Part shown: positions 61,180-64,000 of the stretch, piece after piece | Numbering within the stretch: the first letter of the stretch is position 1 | Layout of the letters: each line of letters opens with the position of its first letter | Origin: Macrosoma leucophasiata | Lineage: Eukaryota; Arthropoda; Insecta; Lepidoptera; Hedylidae | DNA: 64,000 nucleotides | Direction: 5' to 3' | Assembly (NCBI GenBank): GCA_036365455.1 | Contig: JAWQUS010000017.1 | Span: forward strand, 1,426,001 to 1,490,000 | Position numbers and translations under genes: made by a program | Notes under the pieces: generated by a model | What the model was told of the DNA's origin: nothing | What the model saw: the letters and a program-made list of their open reading frames with translations, nothing else | Database searches by the model: none

Positions 61180-61275
61180 TTTTTTAATGTATTGGAAGTG
61201 GTAAACAAGCATGCAGTTCACATTGATGTTAAGTAATGACTGCAGCCTAAAGACACTAACACAAGACCAATTCTC
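61180..61275 (-). mobile_element. Family A 3' fragment
   Basis: TTTTTTTAATGTATTGGAAG, CATGCAGTTCACATTGATGT. It is the inverted partner of the copy 85 bp upstream. Confidence 0.65.
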
Positions 61276-61611
61276 GGAATTTTTAGAGCTGATTCATTAC
61301 CACCTCGTCTCTTTCTTATTGTTTTCATAGTTAATATACCTAAAGATGACTAGACGGGAATGATATTGGATAGCAAAATTAATGAGTGCTGCCATTTCTA
61401 TAATTAGTTTTGTCTGATGATATCGTTCTAGATATAAGAAAATAGTATTTAATAAATTCAGAAATAACAAGTAGGTACATACTTGCCATTAGCCTATATG
61501 ACAAGAAAAATTCAATGTTGTTGCGACTGTTTTATTCCATGCTGATTTTTATTTCATTTAACTTAAAAACGAGTATAAATAAAGAATTACTTGGAAAATG
61601 CTAAAATTTAA

Positions 61612-61985
61612 AAATTATATATATATATACAGCTAGTATATATATATATATATATATACTAGCCTACTATACTTCGCCCGCGTGTCAATTTGTGATTGTT
61701 CAGTATCTAACCGGACGAAGTCGTGGGCGCAGCTAGTATAAAAGTAGCCTTAGTTACTCCTTATGACATCAGCTATCTGCCAGTGAAAGACCCGTCAAAA
61801 TCGGTCCAGCCGTTCCAAAGATTAGCCCCACCAAACAGACAGACCGACAGACAGACAGACAAAAATGGTAAAAAATGTTGTTTTGGTATATGTACCGTGT
61901 ATACATACATTTGCATTTAGTAAAAAGCGGTTATTTTAATTTTACAAACAGACACTCCAATTTTATTTATTTGTATAGATTATAG
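61612..61985 (-). repeat. Family E copy with palindromic (TA)n head
   Basis: CTAGTATATAT...ATATATACTAG at 61630-61673 forms a foldback. Then the complement of family E follows: GACGAAGTCGTGGGCGCAGC, TCAAAATCGGTCCAGCCGTT, (GACA)n, ACAGACACTCCAATTTTATT. Confidence 0.7.
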
Positions 61986-62754
61986 CCGATTTCTTTTTTT
62001 TTACTAGAGTAGCAACATCAACGCTATACTTTGTAGGCTTCCAAGGGTAACAGTATATCTAACCATTACAATTTTCCAAAATCAACTTAGATAATTAATC
62101 AAAGTTAACACCCAAGAGTGAAACATTAAATAATTATCTACAGGCCTCTAATAAACAACTAACAGCGTTTACATCCACTTAAAGCTCCAAGGAAATTAAT
62201 ATTTCACTTTAAATGAGGCATTACCAATTACCAGCGCCATAATTGGTCAGCAGGATATTAGAGGTCCGTTGATTCTAATAAAGCCTCGGCAAAATTAATC
62301 TCTGGAGTATCTGAGGACGTTTAATGGATGAGGGTGGAGCGTTTTACTGATATTTATTTATTTTCAATCAACTTTTTCTTAAAGGAGATGTTGCGAGCTC
62401 GGCTTTGGTTCGTACACGTCCTCAAAAAATGGGTAAATTAAAGAAGAATCCGAAAAAAATACAATTAATTTATTCAAGAATACGTTTTAGAGTTACAACC
62501 TCATTTAATTCAAACGATTTTATAATTTTCATCTATGTTCAACATGGTGGCGATACAGCCGACGCTTGGGATCAATCGATTTCGATAGTATTTAGAAAAT
62601 ATTACTTTTTTCTCCAAGTAATATATAATCAAAAAACTATTTAAAAAATTAAAATGTCAAAATGACTTCGCCCGCCATATTCGCCATGGTTGGTTTTGAG
62701 TTGCAATTCTATCTGCAAATAATGTTTTGTAACTACAAACAAAGCTTAATAATT

Positions 62755-62965
62755 TTATTTTTAAAGAAAAATGGAAAGAAAAATTTGACTTCAGGCGAGA
62801 CTCGAACTCGCGACCTACTGGGAATCTAGTCCAGCCATGGTTGGAACTCTTCCAATTGAGCTACTGAAGCCCTGCCCGATTTGTCAAATCTTTCCTTCAC
62901 ATCTATTGCATTGCTTTATGGTAGCAGTAGCGCCATCTATTACCAACTATGCTAGTTAATAGATG
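62755..62965 (-). repeat. Family B copy with anticodon-arm insertion
   Basis: The core 62788-62870 is complementary to the family. An extra ATGGTTGGAA word lies in the anticodon-arm side (CCAGCCATGGTTGGAACTCT instead of CCAGCCGCTCTTCC), lengthening the arm. The head carries GCGCCATCTATTACCAACTA. Confidence 0.75.
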
Positions 62966-63099
62966 GCGCTATGCAGTAAAAAACGTTTTCATATTGATTT
63001 TGCCTGTTTAATGTTATTGTGTGCAATACATGGCCGGAGGTCCATACATTTTTGCAACATCTCCTTTCATTCATTTTGTTTTTTTTTTTTAATGTCATT

Positions 63100-63180
63100 T
63101 TTTAAAAATAAACACAGTTTAGTCCAGCGGTGTGAGACGACCGTTTGATTCGACGGGTTGCGGGTTCTATCCTCACACCG
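63100..63180 (+). repeat. tRNA-like head of family Z
   Basis: TTTAGTCCAGCGGTGTGAGA (A box), TTGATTCGACGGGTTGCGGG, TTCTATCCTC (B box). Then it runs straight into family E. Confidence 0.6.
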
Positions 63181-63448
63181 CATATACAATATATACACGG
63201 TACATATACCAAAACAGATTTTTTTACAAGTTTTGTATGTCTGTCTGTCTGTCTTTCTGTCTGTTTGATTGACGGGGCTAATCTTGGGAAGGGCTGGACC
63301 GATTTTGACGGGACTGTCACTGGCATATAGCTGATCTGATAAGGAGTAACTTAAGCTGCTTTTATACTAGCTGCGCCTACGACTTCGTCCGGGTAGTTAC
63401 TGAACAATCATATATTCTCACGCGGACGAACCACGGGTGCAGCTAGTT
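63181..63448 (+). repeat. Family E copy
   Basis: TATATACACGGTACATATAC, GTCTGTCTGTCTGTCTTTCT, ACCGATTTTGACGGGACTGT, CTAGCTGCGCCTACGACTTC, ending ACGGGTGCAGCTAGTTA. Confidence 0.72.
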
Positions 63449-63589
63449 ATTATATGATATTGATATTGATTATTACGTGGAGGATAATGTGGTAGTAGTT
63501 CGCTTTCATCAGGCCAACATTAAAACTTTCTATCTGGGCTAAATTTACGCAGGCAACTTCACTCAGTGCCATTTAAAAATAATAAAATA

Positions 63590-63805
63590 AAATAAAATAC
63601 GCTTACACTCACAGCCCCACAGTAGGTATAAACCTGTGTCGTGGGTGCCGCTTTACAAATACAACACATACACAAACACCCAGACCCGAAACAAATATCT
63701 GTAGACCATACAAATATTTGTTCCGGTGCGGGGATCGAACCCGCGACCCTTCGAATCAAACGGTTATCTCACACCGCTGAACTAACCGGGTCGTCCCCGC
63801 ATTTA
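63590..63805 (-). mobile_element. tRNA-derived SINE family Z, full length
   Basis: The complement gives the A box CCGGTTAGTTCAGCGGTGTG, GATAACCGTTTGATTCGAAG, the B box GGGTTCGATCCCCGCACC, then the body AAATATTTGTATGGTCTACA and GTGTAAGCGTATTTTATTTT. The best Z copy in the window. Confidence 0.78.
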
Positions 63806-63814
63806 AGTTTTGTG

Positions 63815-63890
63815 AGGATGTCTGTAAGCTACTTACAGTAAGTATTCACTTACCATTCATGTGAACTGAATGCTTAGTTGACGCTTTATT
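63815..63890 (+). mobile_element. Family A 3' scrap, decayed
   Basis: AGTATTCACTTACCATTCAT, GTGAACTGAATGCTTAGTTG. Confidence 0.45.
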
Positions 63891-64000
63891 AAGCTTTTGA
63901 AATAAATAAAGAGATTCTACAGACCACATAGATATGGTCCTTTTATTCTTAAAATAATTGTATCTGGTCGCCGAACAATGAACCTATTGAAACGTTGTGT

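Larger units (their letters stand above)
58342..64000 (+). other. Intron 9, phase 2, open at window end
   Basis: Donor GC|GTAAGT. No further receptor exon (helix 1 end or helix 2) is seen before 64000. No recognisable structure at 58342-59300, 60166-60415, 60495-60825, 61280-61610, 61990-62750 and 63892-64000. Confidence 0.8.

Noticed and set aside
63720..63800. Family Z head as a tRNA gene (minus strand)
   Set aside because: Same reasoning: repeated four times or more with a shared body (ACAGATATTTGTTTCGGGTC) and no good acceptor stem.
1..64000. CRISPR array, operon, attachment site or integrated prokaryotic element
   Set aside because: None seen. The exon-intron structure and repeats are those of an insect nuclear genome, and the regular short repeats (15, 33, 75 bp) are minisatellites or MITE cores without unique spacers.

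Overview
The window reads as lepidopteran (moth or butterfly) chromosomal DNA. It holds one very long, repeat-filled gene on the + strand and no other gene I can support. The insect and order assignment rests on the receptor family and on interspersed repeats that I know from Lepidoptera: the GACTTCGTCCG family, the GAAACGTCGGG family, the 'TTCCGTAGTAAA' family, and jockey-like and RTE-like LINE ends. No bacterial-style operon, CRISPR array, rRNA or convincing functional tRNA gene is present.

The gene is a class C G-protein-coupled receptor of the metabotropic glutamate receptor (mGluR) family, closest by eye to the insect mangetout/mXR (mGluR B) type. Nine internal coding exons (853-995, 16697-16867, 20910-21054, 25435-25686, 26550-26724, 46880-46986, 47994-48143, 52767-52900, 58175-58341) splice in frame with GT/AG borders. 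Together they give 1444 coding bases: most of the ligand-binding Venus flytrap domain, all nine cysteines of the cysteine-rich domain, and the start of transmembrane helix 1. The signal peptide and first part of the ligand-binding domain lie before base 853. The seven-helix domain lies beyond base 58341. Residues that hold the alpha-amino-acid group of glutamate are kept, but the distal-carboxylate lysine (K409 of mGluR1) is Gln at 26675-26677. This matches the ligand-altered mXR subtype.

The other ~98% is intron, largely mobile-element debris. I use working letters. Family A: ~270-300 bp SINE-like unit running ACTGGTGG...poly-A, more than 25 copies or pieces on both strands. Families B, B2, C and Z: tRNA-derived repeats. 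D, J, L, R: LINE reverse-transcriptase 3' parts. E, G, H, I, K, X, Y: other lepidopteran dispersed repeats. F, M, N, S, V and a hAT-like family: short inverted-repeat DNA elements. Strands given for family A are those on which the A-rich tail is at the 3' end.

Layout: 1-850, end of the upstream intron (Y, A). Intron 1 (996-16696): B dimer, K, A, G, M, I, F, D, C and a local duplication. Intron 2: A, C, a 120-bp foldback and the LINE-R remnant. Intron 3: J, S, L. Intron 4: two decayed copies of exon 4. Intron 5 (20 kb): local duplications, G with nested H, L, B, J, C, S, D, V and a perfect 50-bp palindrome. Introns 6-8: hAT-like, A, E, minisatellites, M, B2, C, Y, H. Intron 9 (open at the window end): B, A, E, Z.

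Most notable: relic exon-4 duplications, the K409-to-Gln site, the tandem-prone tRNA-like family B, several foldbacks (50-bp perfect palindrome, 28-bp perfect hairpin, triplicated palindromic MITE core), two MITE families with readable 8-bp target duplications, and a 15-bp minisatellite with 150-bp higher-order structure that is open in several frames.
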